Assembly: GCF_000741525.1 (NCBI RefSeq)
Contig: NZ_JGYP01000005.1
Location: 171,990-235,989 of the forward strand
Direction: 5' to 3'
Length of the DNA: 64,000 nt
From: Bifidobacterium bohemicum DSM 22767
Lineage (GTDB): Bacteria > Actinomycetota > Actinomycetes > Actinomycetales > Bifidobacteriaceae
How positions within the stretch are numbered: the first letter of the stretch is position 1; each line of letters opens with the position of its first letter. Made by a program: the position numbers and the translations under genes. The notes below the pieces were generated by a model. It had not been told where the DNA came from, did no database searches, and saw nothing but the letters and a program-made list of their open reading frames with translations. Shown here in pieces: positions 55,105 through 64,000 of this stretch.

Positions 55105-55644
55105 ATGACTTCACATATTGGTAAGCTCCCCGTCACCATTCCGGCTGGCGTAGAGGTCAATATCGACGGACAGGCGTTCAGCGCCAAGGGACCTCAGGGT
55201 TCCGATTCCTACATGATTCCGGAGGGCATTACCGCTCGTGTCGACGGCGATCAGATCGTCCTCGAAACCGCGGATGACAGCCGTCAGACCAGCGCCTACC
55301 ACGGTCTGGCCCGTGCGATGGTCGCATCGAAGGTCAAGGGTGTGCATGAAGGATATACCAAGACGCTTGATATCGTCGGAACTGGTTATCGTGCGCAGAT
55401 GAAGGGCAAGAGCATTGAGTTCTCGCTCGGTTACTCTCACACCATCACCATGGATCCGCCCGAAGGCATCACCTTCGAGTTGCCCAATGCCAACCAGGTG
55501 GTCGTCAAGGGCATGGATAAGCAGTCGGTCGGTCAGACCGCGGCCAACATCCGTGCGCTGCGCAAGCCGGAACCCTATAAGGGCAAGGGCATCAAGTACA
55601 GCGATGAGCACATCCTGCGCAAGGCTGGAAAGGCTGGTAAGTGA
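55105..55644 (+). CDS. rplF: 50S ribosomal protein L6
   Basis: 179 residues. [21 protein letters not shown] start and the C-terminal [21 protein letters not shown] are typical. ATG 55105 with AAAGGAGAG is chosen over the upstream open frame. Confidence 0.98.
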   Translation: MTSHIGKLPVTIPAGVEVNIDGQAFSAKGPQGSDSYMIPEGITARVDGDQIVLETADDSRQTSAYHGLARAMVASKVKGVHEGYTKTLDIVGTGYRAQMKGKSIEFSLGYSHTITMDPPEGITFELPNANQVVVKGMDKQSVGQTAANIRALRKPEPYKGKGIKYSDEHILRKAGKAGK

Positions 55645-55645
55645 T

Positions 55646-56017
55646 ATGACAGTCAAGATTCTCGGTAAGGGTAAGAAGGTAGCTCGGCTTAGGCGTCATG
55701 CGCGTCTGCGCAAACGCATTTCCGGCACTCCTGAACTCCCTCGTCTGGTGGTGACTCGTTCGAACCGTCACATGGTTGCTCAGATTGTTGATGACACCAA
55801 AGGGGTAACTCTGGTGTCCGAGTCCACGCTCGCCCATGACTTTGATGGTTTTGATGGCACGAAGACCGAAGCCGCCCAGAAGGTTGGCGAGCTGATTGCC
55901 AAGAAGGCCAAGGATGCCGGCATCAATGCCGTTGTCTTTGACCGTGGCGGCAACAAATATCATGGTCGCGTCGCAGCTGTGGCTGAAGGCGCCCGTCAGG
56001 GAGGTCTGGCACTGTGA
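55646..56017 (+). CDS. rplR: 50S ribosomal protein L18
   Basis: 123 residues; binds 5S rRNA with L5. [23 protein letters not shown] and the end [20 protein letters not shown] are typical. Overlaps the rpsE GTG start. Confidence 0.98.
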   Translation: MTVKILGKGKKVARLRRHARLRKRISGTPELPRLVVTRSNRHMVAQIVDDTKGVTLVSESTLAHDFDGFDGTKTEAAQKVGELIAKKAKDAGINAVVFDRGGNKYHGRVAAVAEGARQGGLAL

Positions 56018-56775
56018 GCGACAACGAGAAGGAAACCCAAGTGACTGAAGACACTCAGAGCACCCAGGCGTCCGACCAGGAACAGCAGAACCAAGGCCGT
56101 GAAGATCGTCGTGGTGGTCGTCGTTCCGGTGGCCGCGGCGAGGGTCGCGGTGAAGGCCGTCGTGGTGAGCGTCGTGGCCGTCGTGACGATCGTCACGATG
56201 ACGATATGCTCGACCGCGTGGTGGCCATCAACCGTGTGTCCAAGACCCGTAAGGGTGGTCGAAGCATGAGCTTCGCCGCTCTCGTGGTCGTTGGCGACGG
56301 CAATGGCACCGTTGGTGTTGGTTACGGCAAGTCCCGTGAGGTTCCTGCGGCAATCGCCAAGGGACAGCTCGACGCCAAGAAGCACATGTTCAGCGTGCCG
56401 CGTGTACGTGGCACGGTCACGCACCCGGTGATCGGGCACGATGCAGCTGGCACCGTGCTCCTGCGCCCGGCGGCTCCCGGTACCGGCGTTATCGCCGGCG
56501 GTGCGGTTCGCGCCGTCATGGAGTGCGCTGGCATCACCGATATTCTGACCAAGTCGATGGGCTCGGCAACGGCGGTCAACGTCGTGCGCGCTACTGTCGA
56601 TGCGTTGAAGAATCTCGAGGAACCTGAAGAGATCGCGGCCCGTCGTGGACTGTCGGTTGAAGAGGTCGCCCCCGATACGATGCTCCGTGCGCGTGCCGAA
56701 GGTATCGCCGAGGCTCGCAAGGCTCGTGAGGATGCCAAGGCATCCGAAGAGTCAGCAGCGAAGGATGGTGAGTGA
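56014..56775 (+). CDS. rpsE: 30S ribosomal protein S5 with RGG-like N-terminal extension
   Basis: 253 residues against about 165 in E. coli. GTG 56014 overlaps the rplR stop (GTGA). Residues 1-65 contain an Asp/Glu/Gln part and then a run of Arg-Gly units ([19 protein letters not shown]) resembling RGG boxes. The core begins [18 protein letters not shown] and includes [13 protein letters not shown]; a 40-residue acidic tail follows. Confidence 0.97.
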   Translation: MSDNEKETQVTEDTQSTQASDQEQQNQGREDRRGGRRSGGRGEGRGEGRRGERRGRRDDRHDDDMLDRVVAINRVSKTRKGGRSMSFAALVVVGDGNGTVGVGYGKSREVPAAIAKGQLDAKKHMFSVPRVRGTVTHPVIGHDAAGTVLLRPAAPGTGVIAGGAVRAVMECAGITDILTKSMGSATAVNVVRATVDALKNLEEPEEIAARRGLSVEEVAPDTMLRARAEGIAEARKAREDAKASEESAAKDGE

Positions 56776-56954
56776 TGGCAGATCTGAAGATCACACTGGT
56801 TAAGGGTTTGGTTAACCGCAAGCCGGCTCAGCGCGACACCGTTCGTACTCTGGGTCTGAGGAAGATCGGCCAGTCGGTCGTCCGTCCGGACACTCCGTCT
56901 ACGCGCGGTCTGGTTCAGGCGGTTCGCCACCTGGTCACCGTCGAGGAGGTCTGA
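56775..56954 (+). CDS. rpmD: 50S ribosomal protein L30
   Basis: 59 residues. [34 protein letters not shown] is the full family signature. ATG 56775 overlaps the rpsE stop. Confidence 0.97.
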   Translation: MADLKITLVKGLVNRKPAQRDTVRTLGLRKIGQSVVRPDTPSTRGLVQAVRHLVTVEEV

Positions 56955-56959
56955 TAGAC

Positions 56960-57421
56960 ATGGCAAAGCAAGAGGAAAACACCATTCTGCAGATGCATGA
57001 CCTGCGTCCTGCTCCCGGTGCCAAGAAGGATCGTATCCGTGTGGGTCGTGGTGAAGGATCCAAGGGTAAGACCTCCGGTCGTGGCGACAAGGGCACGCTG
57101 AAGCGTTATCAGGTTCGTCCTGGTTTCGAAGGCGGCCAGTTGCCGCTGTACATGCGTTTGCCCAAGTTGCGTGGTTTCAAGAGTCCGTTCAAGAAGGAAT
57201 ATCAGGTCGTCAATATCGCGACTCTCGATAAGCTTTTCCCGAAGGGCGGCAAGTTGACCGCCGAGGATCTGGCTCGTGCAGGCGCTGTGCGTTCCGGAGA
57301 ACCGGTGAAGGTCCTTGGTGATGGCGAAACGAAGTCTGCTTTCACTCTTACGGGTGTTAAGGCTTCCGCTTCAGCCCGTGCGAAGATCGAAGCCGCTGGC
57401 GGCTCGGTTTCCGAGGACTGA
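56960..57421 (+). CDS. rplO: 50S ribosomal protein L15
   Basis: 153 residues. MHDLRPAPGAKKDRIRVGRG, SGRGDKGTLKRYQVRPGFEGGQ and the C-terminal KASASARAKIEAAGGSV are typical. Last gene before a terminator. Confidence 0.98.
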   Translation: MAKQEENTILQMHDLRPAPGAKKDRIRVGRGEGSKGKTSGRGDKGTLKRYQVRPGFEGGQLPLYMRLPKLRGFKSPFKKEYQVVNIATLDKLFPKGGKLTAEDLARAGAVRSGEPVKVLGDGETKSAFTLTGVKASASARAKIEAAGGSVSED

Positions 57422-57434
57422 GCAATGAATTATT

Positions 57435-57467
57435 GAGGCCGGGTGGCATGGCTACCCGGCCTCTTCA
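57435..57467 (+). terminator. Terminator after rplO
   Basis: GAGGCCGGGT pairs with ACCCGGCCTC around GGCATGGCT, followed by TTCATATTT. It separates the ribosomal block from secY-adk. Confidence 0.88.
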
Positions 57468-57613
57468 TATTTCGACCTACGAATGCGAGCACTGTTGTGC
57501 GCGTTGCGTTACGTTGTGATTTGGTAGATGCTGTACGCTAAACTCGCTTATAGTGTGTTTTCATCGGTGCATCGGTTGCATCCGATGCGTCGAAATTGGA
57601 AGGGGAAACCCAG

Positions 57614-59140
57614 GTGAGGACGTTAATCCAGGCCTTTAAGGCGAAGGAACTTCGCAATAAGATTCTTTTTGTAATCGGCATGATTATCATATATCGAATC
57701 GGTTCGTTCATCCCCACCCCAGGGGTCGATTTCAAGGTTGTGCAGCAGTGTGTGGGCACTATGAAAACGACTCAAGAGAATTTCGTGGGCTTGGTTAATC
57801 TTTTCTCCGGCGGTGCCATGTTGCAGCTGTCGATTTTTGCGCTAGGCGTGATGCCTTATATCACCGCATCGATTGTCGTTCAGTTGCTGCGTGTGGTTAT
57901 TCCTCGGTTTGAGGCACTGCACAAGGAAGGGCAGTCCGGAGAGGCGAAGCTTACTCAGTACACCCGTTATCTCACCATCGGTCTGGCGATTTTGCAATCG
58001 ACCACGATTCTTGTTACGGCACGTTCAGGTGCCTTGTTCAATTATCAATGCGGACAGGTTATTCCGGATAGCTCAGTGTGGAACCTTACCGTGATGGTCC
58101 TGGTGATGACCGGTGCCACCGGCCTGATCATGTGGATGGCGGAGTTGATCACCGATAAGGGAATCGGTCAGGGCATGTCCATCCTAATCTTCATGTCCAT
58201 TTGCTCCGGCTTCCTTCCGCAGCTGTGGGAGATCGGTTGGGGCACCAACGGCAAGAACGGCGATTGGGTGAAGTTCGGCATAGTCACGGCCGTGCTTCTG
58301 GTGATTCTCGCCTTCGTCGATTATGTTGAATTGGCGCAACGCCGCATCCCAGTCCAGTACACCCGTCGCATGATTGGCCGTAAAATGTACGGCGGCTCGT
58401 CAACGTATTTGCCGCTGAAAATTAACATGAGCGGCGTCATTCCACCGATCTTCGCTTCGTCTATCCTCGCGATTCCAACCCTTATCGCCCAGTTCGGCAA
58501 GGCGGATAAGCCCTGGGTCAAGTGGATCAATGCGAATCTTGCGAACACCACATCGGTGTGGTACATAGGCTTGTACTCATTGATGATCGTGTTCTTCTGC
58601 TTCTTCTACACAGCTATCACGTTCGATCCCGATGAGACGGCGGACAACATGAAGCAATACGGCGGTTTCATTCCGGGCATCCGCGCCGGCAATTCCACCA
58701 GCCATTATTTGAGCTATGTCATGAACCGTTTGAACACGGTGGGCGCGGTGTATCTGTTGCTGGTGGCCCTGATTCCAACAGTGCTTATCATGGCTCTTAA
58801 GCTCAATTCCAAACTGCCATTCGGCGGTACGACCATCCTGATCATCGCGGGTGTCGGCCTTGACACACTACGCCAGGCCAAGGCCCAGACCGAACAGTTC
58901 CAATACACCGGCTTCCTTCTTGAAGGCAATGACCATCTGGAAGGTAAAGACATCGATGTGGAACCCAAGTCCAAGATCTCGAGTGATGACGCTCACAGCG
59001 ACAGTGAGAACGCGACTGAGGTTCAGGATGTCAACGGCAAAACCAAAGTTGCAACCGGTCGGAGCAATGATGACAGCATCTTGTCCGACGCAGGCAAATT
59101 GAATGACGCCAGCGATAGTAGCGACGACAGCAGAAAGTAA
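57614..59140 (+). CDS. secY: Preprotein translocase subunit SecY
   Basis: The channel of the Sec translocon; ten membrane helices. GTG 57614 (AAGGGG nine bases upstream) gives the family start MRTLIQAFKAKELRNKIL. FSGGAMLQLSIFALGVMPYITASI is helix 2 with the plug, GQGMSILIF helix 4-5, and PIQYTRRMIGRKMY-like PVQYTRRMIGRKMYGG the cytosolic loop contacting SecA and the ribosome. At 508 residues it exceeds the usual 430-440 by a polar acidic cytoplasmic tail (about 435-508, DVEPKSKISSDDAHSDSEN). Its own promoter is likely upstream (TAAACT near 57536); adk follows after 18 bases. Confidence 0.97.
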   Translation: MRTLIQAFKAKELRNKILFVIGMIIIYRIGSFIPTPGVDFKVVQQCVGTMKTTQENFVGLVNLFSGGAMLQLSIFALGVMPYITASIVVQLLRVVIPRFEALHKEGQSGEAKLTQYTRYLTIGLAILQSTTILVTARSGALFNYQCGQVIPDSSVWNLTVMVLVMTGATGLIMWMAELITDKGIGQGMSILIFMSICSGFLPQLWEIGWGTNGKNGDWVKFGIVTAVLLVILAFVDYVELAQRRIPVQYTRRMIGRKMYGGSSTYLPLKINMSGVIPPIFASSILAIPTLIAQFGKADKPWVKWINANLANTTSVWYIGLYSLMIVFFCFFYTAITFDPDETADNMKQYGGFIPGIRAGNSTSHYLSYVMNRLNTVGAVYLLLVALIPTVLIMALKLNSKLPFGGTTILIIAGVGLDTLRQAKAQTEQFQYTGFLLEGNDHLEGKDIDVEPKSKISSDDAHSDSENATEVQDVNGKTKVATGRSNDDSILSDAGKLNDASDSSDDSRK

Positions 59141-59158
59141 CAAGAGGAAGTAAGGTAA

Positions 59159-59719
59159 ATGCGTATTCTGATTATGGGCCCGCAGGGTGTCGGCAAGGGA
59201 ACCCAGGCGAAGTTGTTGGCGAAGCACTATGGGATTCCACACATTTCGACCGGAGACATGTTCCGCTACAACATCAGCAACAAGACCCCCTTGGGTGTGG
59301 AGGCCGCAAGCTATACCGACAAAGGTGAACTGGTTCCTGACGAGCTGACCAACAAGATCGTCAAGGATCGTCTTGCGATGGACGACGCCAAGGACGGGTG
59401 GATTCTTGATGGATACCCGCGCAACGCCTCGCAGGTGGTGGCGCTCGATCGGATGCTGGATGAACTCGACACTCCGCTCGACAAAGTGGTGGCACTCGAC
59501 GCCGATCGTCAAACCCTGATGAAGCGTATCGCTCGTCGCGCGCAGGAGGAGGGTCGTACGGACGACACCCCTGAGGCGATCGATAAGAGACTGAAGACGT
59601 ACGACGAGCAGACGGCTCCGTTGCTTGATACGTATAAGAGCCGCGGACAGCTTGTGCTTGTGGACGGACAAGGCGATATCGACGAGATTTCGCGGACCAT
59701 CATCGGTTTGCTTGGCTGA
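59159..59719 (+). CDS. adk: Adenylate kinase (short form)
   Basis: 186 residues; interconverts ATP plus AMP and 2 ADP. P-loop GPQGVGKGTQAKLLA, AMP-binding HISTGDMFR and DGYPRNASQ. The LID is the short type without the zinc-finger insertion, consistent with actinobacteria. RBS GAGGAAG. Co-transcribed with secY. Confidence 0.97.
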   Translation: MRILIMGPQGVGKGTQAKLLAKHYGIPHISTGDMFRYNISNKTPLGVEAASYTDKGELVPDELTNKIVKDRLAMDDAKDGWILDGYPRNASQVVALDRMLDELDTPLDKVVALDADRQTLMKRIARRAQEEGRTDDTPEAIDKRLKTYDEQTAPLLDTYKSRGQLVLVDGQGDIDEISRTIIGLLG

Positions 59720-59776
59720 TTGCCGGTCTTGCCCAAGTTGCTCGTGAGTTCCAGATAGTTTTGCGAACTGCGATTG

Positions 59777-59823
59777 CGGTACGGCATGTGTTGTGTTGAG
59801 GTTTCAGCCAACACGCCGTACCG
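59777..59823 (+). terminator. Terminator after adk
   Basis: CGGTACGGC pairs with GCCGTACCG, with inner GTGTTG/CAACAC pairing, followed by TTTGTTG. A possible infA promoter follows: TTGTTG (59825-59830) and TTATAA (59849-59854). Confidence 0.8.
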
Positions 59824-59911
59824 TTTGTTGTATACCCTTGTGGTATATTTATAAGTTGGTGTGTCTTCAGATATACCGAAATGTGATACCTAGAGGAATG
59901 GAACGAGGCCA

Positions 59912-60130
59912 ATGGCAAAAGACGGTGTGATTGAAGTCGAAGGGCAGGTGGTGGAAGCGCTGCCCAACGCGATGTTTCGCGTTGAACTGGAGAACAAGCA
60001 CATCGTGTTGGCCACCATCTCCGGCAAAATGCGCAAGAATTATATTCGCATCCTGCCTCAGGATCGTGTGGCGCTTGAGATGAGCCCCTACGACCTGAAC
60101 CGCGGTCGTATCACGTACCGCTATAAGTAA
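59912..60130 (+). CDS. infA: Translation initiation factor IF-1
   Basis: 72 residues; an OB-fold protein that blocks the A site during initiation. [29 protein letters not shown] and the end [11 protein letters not shown] are complete. RBS is weak (AGAGGAATGG). Confidence 0.98.
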   Translation: MAKDGVIEVEGQVVEALPNAMFRVELENKHIVLATISGKMRKNYIRILPQDRVALEMSPYDLNRGRITYRYK

Positions 60131-60151
60131 AGGTACAAGCAAAGGAAAACC

Positions 60152-60265
60152 ATGAAGGTCAGCCCTAGTGTGAAGAGGATCTGCGAGAATTGCCGTGTGA
60201 TCCGCCGTCACGGTCGCGTCATGGTGATTTGCTCCAACCCGCGCCACAAGCAGCGCCAAGGCTGA
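60152..60265 (+). CDS. rpmJ: 50S ribosomal protein L36 (zinc form)
   Basis: 37 residues: [20 protein letters not shown] then [16 protein letters not shown]. The CxxC and C-x4-H ligands mark the zinc-binding form. RBS AAAGGAAA. Lies 21 bases after infA. Confidence 0.97.
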   Translation: MKVSPSVKRICENCRVIRRHGRVMVICSNPRHKQRQG

Positions 60266-60320
60266 GAGCAGTTACCTGCCGACAACAACAGAAGGTGCCA
60301 AGTCACAGCATTAGCTGAAC

Positions 60321-60340
60321 CCCAGGTACGTAGGCCTGGG
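60321..60340 (+). other. Small hairpin in the rpmJ-rpsM gap
   Basis: CCCAGG pairs with CCTGGG around 8 bases, about 50 bases before rpsM. In E. coli the leader before rpsM binds S4; this hairpin may or may not be related. Confidence 0.35.
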
Positions 60341-60392
60341 CCGTGAAAGCGGACGATTTGGTACACACCTACGGAAAATAGAAGGAATCGCA

Positions 60393-60770
60393 ATGGCACG
60401 TCTTGCCGGAGTCGACATCCCCAATGAGAAGCGCATCGAGGTCGCCCTCACCTACATTTTTGGTGTCGGTCGTACCCGCGCGAAGGAAACGCTTGCCGCC
60501 ACCGGAGTCAATCCGGATACGCGCGTCAAGGATCTGAGCGATGAGCAGCTGATTACGCTGCGTGATTATCTCGAGGGTAATTACAAGATTGAGGGTGATT
60601 TGCGTCGTGAGATCGACGCAGATATTCGCCGCAAGGTTCAGATCAACTGCTATCAAGGTCGTCGCCACCGCCAGGGTCTCCCTGTTCGTGGTCAGCGCAC
60701 CAAGACCAACGCTCGCACCCGTAAGGGTCCGAAGCGCACAGTCGCAGGTAAGAAGAAGGCCACGAAGTAA
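60393..60770 (+). CDS. rpsM: 30S ribosomal protein S13
   Basis: 125 residues; contacts the P-site tRNA and bridges to the large subunit. [25 protein letters not shown] and [25 protein letters not shown] are diagnostic. RBS AGAAGGAA. Confidence 0.98.
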   Translation: MARLAGVDIPNEKRIEVALTYIFGVGRTRAKETLAATGVNPDTRVKDLSDEQLITLRDYLEGNYKIEGDLRREIDADIRRKVQINCYQGRRHRQGLPVRGQRTKTNARTRKGPKRTVAGKKKATK

Positions 60771-60861
60771 TTCGATAGTAGTTCCGCCAGGGCGTTCAAG
60801 CCATTATCGCCCGGCGTGACGCACAGTAATTCGTTATCGTATTTTAAGGAGACGAGGATCA

Positions 60862-61260
60862 ATGGCAGCTCCCAAGCAGGCCGCGCGTAAGCCGCGTCGC
60901 CGGGATCGCAAGTCGGTGCCGGTCGGGCAAGCGCATATCAAGTCCACATTCAACAATACCATCATTTCCATCACCGATCCCTCGGGCGCCGTAGTCGCTT
61001 GGGCTTCGGGTGGCGATGTCGGTTTCAAGGGCTCTCGTAAGTCCACTCCGTACGCTGCAGGCATGGCTGCCGAATCGGCCGCTCGCAAGGCATCGGAGCA
61101 TGGCGTCAAGAAGGTTGACGTCTTCGTCAAGGGTCCGGGTTCAGGTCGTGAGACCGCAATCCGTTCTCTGCAGTCCGCAGGTCTTGAGGTCGGTTCCATC
61201 ACTGACGTCACCCCGCAGGCCCATAACGGTGTGCGTCCTCCAAAGCGTCGCCGCGTCTGA
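60862..61260 (+). CDS. rpsK: 30S ribosomal protein S11
   Basis: 132 residues; platform protein. [42 protein letters not shown] and the C-terminal [11 protein letters not shown] are typical. RBS AAGGAG. rpsD (S4) does not follow, unlike in E. coli. Confidence 0.98.
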   Translation: MAAPKQAARKPRRRDRKSVPVGQAHIKSTFNNTIISITDPSGAVVAWASGGDVGFKGSRKSTPYAAGMAAESAARKASEHGVKKVDVFVKGPGSGRETAIRSLQSAGLEVGSITDVTPQAHNGVRPPKRRRV

Positions 61261-61340
61261 AGCACTTCATTCATTCATTTAGTCCAACCCGCTTATGGCC
61301 GGCGAGTGCACCACAGGTCAGAAGCTGAAAGGATATCACA

Positions 61341-62336
61341 GTGCTTATCGCACAGCGTCCGACTCTTACTGAGGAAACCCTCAATCCGCAGCGTTCGCGT
61401 TTCGTCATTGAACCTCTTGAGCCAGGTTTCGGATATACGCTCGGCAACTCCCTGCGCCGTACGCTCCTGAGCTCGATTCCGGGAGCTGCTGTCACTTCCG
61501 TGCGCATTTCCGGCGCACTGCATGAGTTCACGACCTTGCCGGGTGTCGTGGAGGATGTCACTGAGATCCTCCTGAACATCAAAGGTATCGTTCTGACGAG
61601 CGAATACGACGAGCCCGTGGTCATGTATCTGCGCAAGAACGGTAAGGGCGAGGCAACCGCCGGAGACATTACGCCTCCTGCCGGTGTCACCATCGCCAAT
61701 CCCGATCTGCACATTGCTTCCCTCGCGGAGGATGGAGAACTTGAAATCGAGTTCACCGTCGAGCGTGGCCGTGGCTATGTGCCGGCGCAGATGAACAAGC
61801 AGGACAACGACGAAATCGGTCGCATCCCGGTCGACTCCATTTATTCACCCGTGCTCAAGGTGAGTTACAAAGTCGAAGCGACTCGTGTGGAACAGCGCAC
61901 GGACTTTGACAAACTCATCCTTGATGTTGAGACCAAGCCGGCGATTTCGCCTCGCGATGCCGTCGCGTCGGCTGGTTCGACACTGGTCGAGCTTTTCGGC
62001 CTGTGCCGTGAGCTCAACACTCAGGCCGAGGGCGTTGAAGTGGGTCTTCCCCCCGTCGAGGAGGAAGACAACCCGGAGATGTCCGTGCCGATTGAAGAGC
62101 TCAACCTTACACAGCGCAGCTATAACTGCCTGCGGCGCGAGGGGATCCACACGGTCGGCGAACTCGTCGCTCATACCGAGCAGGATCTGCTCGACATCCG
62201 CAATTTCGGTATGAAGTCAATCGATGAGGTCAAGGAGAAGCTCGAAAGCATGGGTCTTTCCCTTAAAGCCTCGCCGTTGGGCTTCGATACCAATAGTCTA
62301 GAAGGTGGCACGTTCTTCTCTCCCGAAGACGAGTAA
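61341..62336 (+). CDS. rpoA: DNA-directed RNA polymerase subunit alpha
   Basis: 331 residues. GTG 61341 with AAAGGA upstream. The N-terminal assembly domain has [23 protein letters not shown] and the C-terminal DNA-binding domain (about 245-310) has [23 protein letters not shown] and [16 protein letters not shown]. Complete. Confidence 0.98.
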   Translation: MLIAQRPTLTEETLNPQRSRFVIEPLEPGFGYTLGNSLRRTLLSSIPGAAVTSVRISGALHEFTTLPGVVEDVTEILLNIKGIVLTSEYDEPVVMYLRKNGKGEATAGDITPPAGVTIANPDLHIASLAEDGELEIEFTVERGRGYVPAQMNKQDNDEIGRIPVDSIYSPVLKVSYKVEATRVEQRTDFDKLILDVETKPAISPRDAVASAGSTLVELFGLCRELNTQAEGVEVGLPPVEEEDNPEMSVPIEELNLTQRSYNCLRREGIHTVGELVAHTEQDLLDIRNFGMKSIDEVKEKLESMGLSLKASPLGFDTNSLEGGTFFSPEDE

Positions 62337-62443
62337 ACGCCAACTTCACATACCAGCCTTAAGGCAACGAGGAATCGTCTCGGATGTTCGGGCGTATGCC
62401 CACCTGAGCGATTCCAAGCCTTGGGGCATAAGGAGTAATCAAT

Positions 62444-63109
62444 ATGCCTACACCTAAAAAAGGCCCACGTCTGGCTTCGAGCCCAGCACATGAGCGCCTG
62501 ATGCTTGCGAACATGGCGACCAGCCTGTTCGAGAACGGTCGTATCGTCACCACTCTGCCGAAGGCCAAGCGTCTTCGCCCGTTGGCCGAGCGCCTCATCA
62601 CCTTCGCCAAGAAGGGCGATCTGGCAAGCCGTCGTCGTGTCATGCGCGTCATTCGCAACAAGTCCGTCGTGCACAAGCTGTTCACCGAAATCGCCGAGCA
62701 GATGCAGCAGCGTGAGGGTGGTTACACCCGTATCATCAAGATTGCCCCGTCCAAGGGCAACAACGCGCCGCGCGCCATCATCGAGCTCGTCACCGAGCCG
62801 GTCAGTGCCAAGCAGTCCGTGGTCAAGGAAGCGCAGACCGCCGCTGATGTCGCCGCCGACAAGGCCGAAGTGAAGAAGACCGAGGCCAAGGAAGCGGAAG
62901 TGGCTGCGGACGTGGCCGCCGACGAAGCCCAGGTCGAGGAAGCGAAGGCCAAGGACAACAGGGGCAAGGATGAAGTCGCCGCTGATGTTGCCGCAGACGA
63001 GGCTGAAGTCAAGGAGACCGAGGCAAAGGAAGCCACGGCTGAGGCCAAGGAAGCTCAAGTCGACCAGGATGTGGCCGACGATGAGGTTCAGGTCGAGAAG
63101 GCTGAGTGA
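62444..63109 (+). CDS. rplQ: 50S ribosomal protein L17 with repetitive Ala/Glu/Lys tail
   Basis: 221 residues against about 120 in most bacteria. The core [23 protein letters not shown] to [10 protein letters not shown] ends near residue 124. The tail consists of about four imperfect copies of a unit like [16 protein letters not shown], probably helical or disordered and acidic. RBS AAGGAG. Last gene of the alpha operon. Confidence 0.97.
   Translation: MPTPKKGPRLASSPAHERLMLANMATSLFENGRIVTTLPKAKRLRPLAERLITFAKKGDLASRRRVMRVIRNKSVVHKLFTEIAEQMQQREGGYTRIIKIAPSKGNNAPRAIIELVTEPVSAKQSVVKEAQTAADVAADKAEVKKTEAKEAEVAADVAADEAQVEEAKAKDNRGKDEVAADVAADEAEVKETEAKEATAEAKEAQVDQDVADDEVQVEKAE
62830..63105. repeat. 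Imperfect in-frame repeats in the rplQ tail
   Basis: Repeated DNA encodes [45 protein letters not shown] and a decayed [12 protein letters not shown]. Unit length is roughly 60-66 bases. Confidence 0.75.
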
Positions 63110-63153
63110 TTTTTCCCTCATATTAGGGATTTTCGCTCTTCGGTAAGTCGATG

Positions 63154-63188
63154 AAGAGGGTCAGGATTTCAAGTCCTGGCCCTCTTTG
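63154..63188 (+). terminator. Terminator after rplQ
   Basis: AAGAGGGTCAGGA pairs with TCCTGGCCCTCTT (one G-T) around TTTCAAG. Confidence 0.88.
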
Positions 63189-63241
63189 CATATTCCTGAA
63201 AATCGGCAATCGAATCATGCCGCCCGCTATACTGGACAGCG

Positions 63242-64000
63242 ATGAGACTACGAATCGACTTGGCTTACGATGGCGGCGGCTTTTACGGTTGGGCCCGCCA
63301 GCCCGAATTGCGCACGGTGCAGGGGGAGTTGGAGGCTGCACTCCACAAGGTGCTGCGTGTGCCTGACAGCGGCTTGATCGATCAGGGAAGTCGGAATAGC
63401 CCAGATGATAATCAGATAACCAGTGATGCGTCGGCTTTCGGTGATGGTCAAAGAGACGCAGAAGCTGATGATCGTACCGAGTTATTGAGGGTGACGGTCG
63501 CCGGGCGCACCGACACCGGGGTTCATGCCGCCTGTCAGGTCTGCCATCTCGATTTGCGGCAGCAGACGCTCTCGCGTTGCGTGGGTCATATGGATGTGCC
63601 GCCGACCAAGGCATTGCTGCGGCGCCTGCGCCATGCGCTGCCGAACGACATCGCGGTGCATGCGGTGTCCGTCGCCCCGTCCGGTTTCGATGCTCGTTTT
63701 TCGGCTCTGGAACGTACCTACGTCTATCGAATCTCGGACGACTGCTCTTCCGTGGATCCGAGATTACGTGGATTCGTGCTGGCTCTTGACGATACACTCG
63801 ACATCGAGTCCATGAATGAGGCCGCTGCCATGACGGTGGGCCTGCACGACTTCGGTTCGTTCTCGACGCCGAACCCCGGAGGCACCACCATCCGTGAGGT
63901 CAAACGTGCCGTGTGGCGGCGGGTGCCTGAACGTTGCATGTTCGATGATGGCTCGGAGCTCTATCGTGTGCCTTCGTTGGATTCCGGGCTCCTCACGTTT
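63242..64000 (+). CDS. truA: tRNA pseudouridine(38-40) synthase TruA (truncated by window end)
   Basis: Isomerises uridines 38-40 of the anticodon stem-loop. 253 residues are visible and the frame is open at the window edge. MRLRIDLAYDGGGFYGWARQPELRTVQGELE is the family start. The catalytic Asp is in VAGRTDTGVHA (about residue 86). ERTYVYRI and HDFGSFSTPN follow. A polar insert of about 35 residues (GLIDQGSRNSPDDNQ and on) precedes the catalytic motif. TATACT (63228-63233) ends 8 bases before the ATG with no RBS, suggesting a nearly leaderless message. Downstream of rplQ, as in many bacteria. Confidence 0.95.
   Translation, partial: MRLRIDLAYDGGGFYGWARQPELRTVQGELEAALHKVLRVPDSGLIDQGSRNSPDDNQITSDASAFGDGQRDAEADDRTELLRVTVAGRTDTGVHAACQVCHLDLRQQTLSRCVGHMDVPPTKALLRRLRHALPNDIAVHAVSVAPSGFDARFSALERTYVYRISDDCSSVDPRLRGFVLALDDTLDIESMNEAAAMTVGLHDFGSFSTPNPGGTTIREVKRAVWRRVPERCMFDDGSELYRVPSLDSGLLTF

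Overview
The window is a stretch of high-GC actinobacterial chromosome, most probably from a Bifidobacterium. The evidence is the mycobacterial-type AdnA/AdnB helicase-nuclease pair, a monocistronic groES under a CIRCE operator, a bifunctional AdhE placed just before the S10 ribosomal operon, the zinc-type S14 and L33 proteins, alanine/glutamate-rich tails on several ribosomal proteins, and promoters whose -10 box lies 6 to 8 bases before an ATG with no Shine-Dalgarno (leaderless messages). Genus is inferred from gene content and order; species is not claimed.

Layout. 1-2.4 kb: a frameshifted GNAT acetyltransferase and a membrane-anchored protein of unknown function. 2.5-3.0 kb: groES. 3.3-8.7 kb: a HisC-family aminotransferase, a tRNA-Tyr/Thr/Met cluster read into rpmG (L33), murB, a repeat-bearing small ORF, a 7Fe-type ferredoxin and dapC. 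8.8-11.6 kb: a CPBP membrane protease converging on dinB. 11.7-21.0 kb: adnA-adnB. 21.2-27.7 kb: a GNAT, an MFS transporter, dapB, dapA and ribonuclease J. 28.1-29.1 kb: a decayed LPXTG surface protein with bacterial surface (BspA/DUF285) repeats. 29.3-31.9 kb: pepN. 32.2-33.9 kb: an AT-richer accessory island with one AAA/DUF4143 ATPase behind three phased palindromes. 34.2-36.3 kb: glmM-def. 36.6-38.2 kb: a frameshifted response regulator and an AT-rich stretch without a convincing gene. 38.3-41.3 kb: tRNA-Ser, a GNAT, a YigZ/IMPACT protein and a leucine-rich-repeat-variant protein. 41.7-42.7 kb: rplM-rpsI. 43.4-47.4 kb: a VOC protein and adhE. 47.7-63.1 kb: the S10-spc-alpha ribosomal block with secY, adk, infA and rpoA. 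63.2 kb to the end: truA, cut by the window edge.

How the genes work together. The 47.7-63.1 kb block supplies much of the ribosome, the translocon channel, adenylate kinase, IF-1 and RNA polymerase alpha; terminators after rplO, adk and rplQ divide it into units. dapC, dapB and dapA provide lysine/diaminopimelate steps and, with murB and glmM, serve peptidoglycan synthesis. AdnAB handles double-strand-break resection and DinB translesion synthesis. AdhE regenerates NAD during fermentation.

Three genes carry visible lesions (1-728, 28072-29080, 36560-37463), and at least three of the frameshifts can be repaired by a single base at a short homopolymer or dinucleotide. The least explained elements are the three 33-bp-spaced palindromes before the DUF4143 ATPase, the 9-bp tandem array in a small ORF after murB, the 20-bp perfect inverted repeat before rplM, and a 14-bp wobble-maintained hairpin before rpsH. 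I saw no CRISPR array, prophage or insertion sequence.
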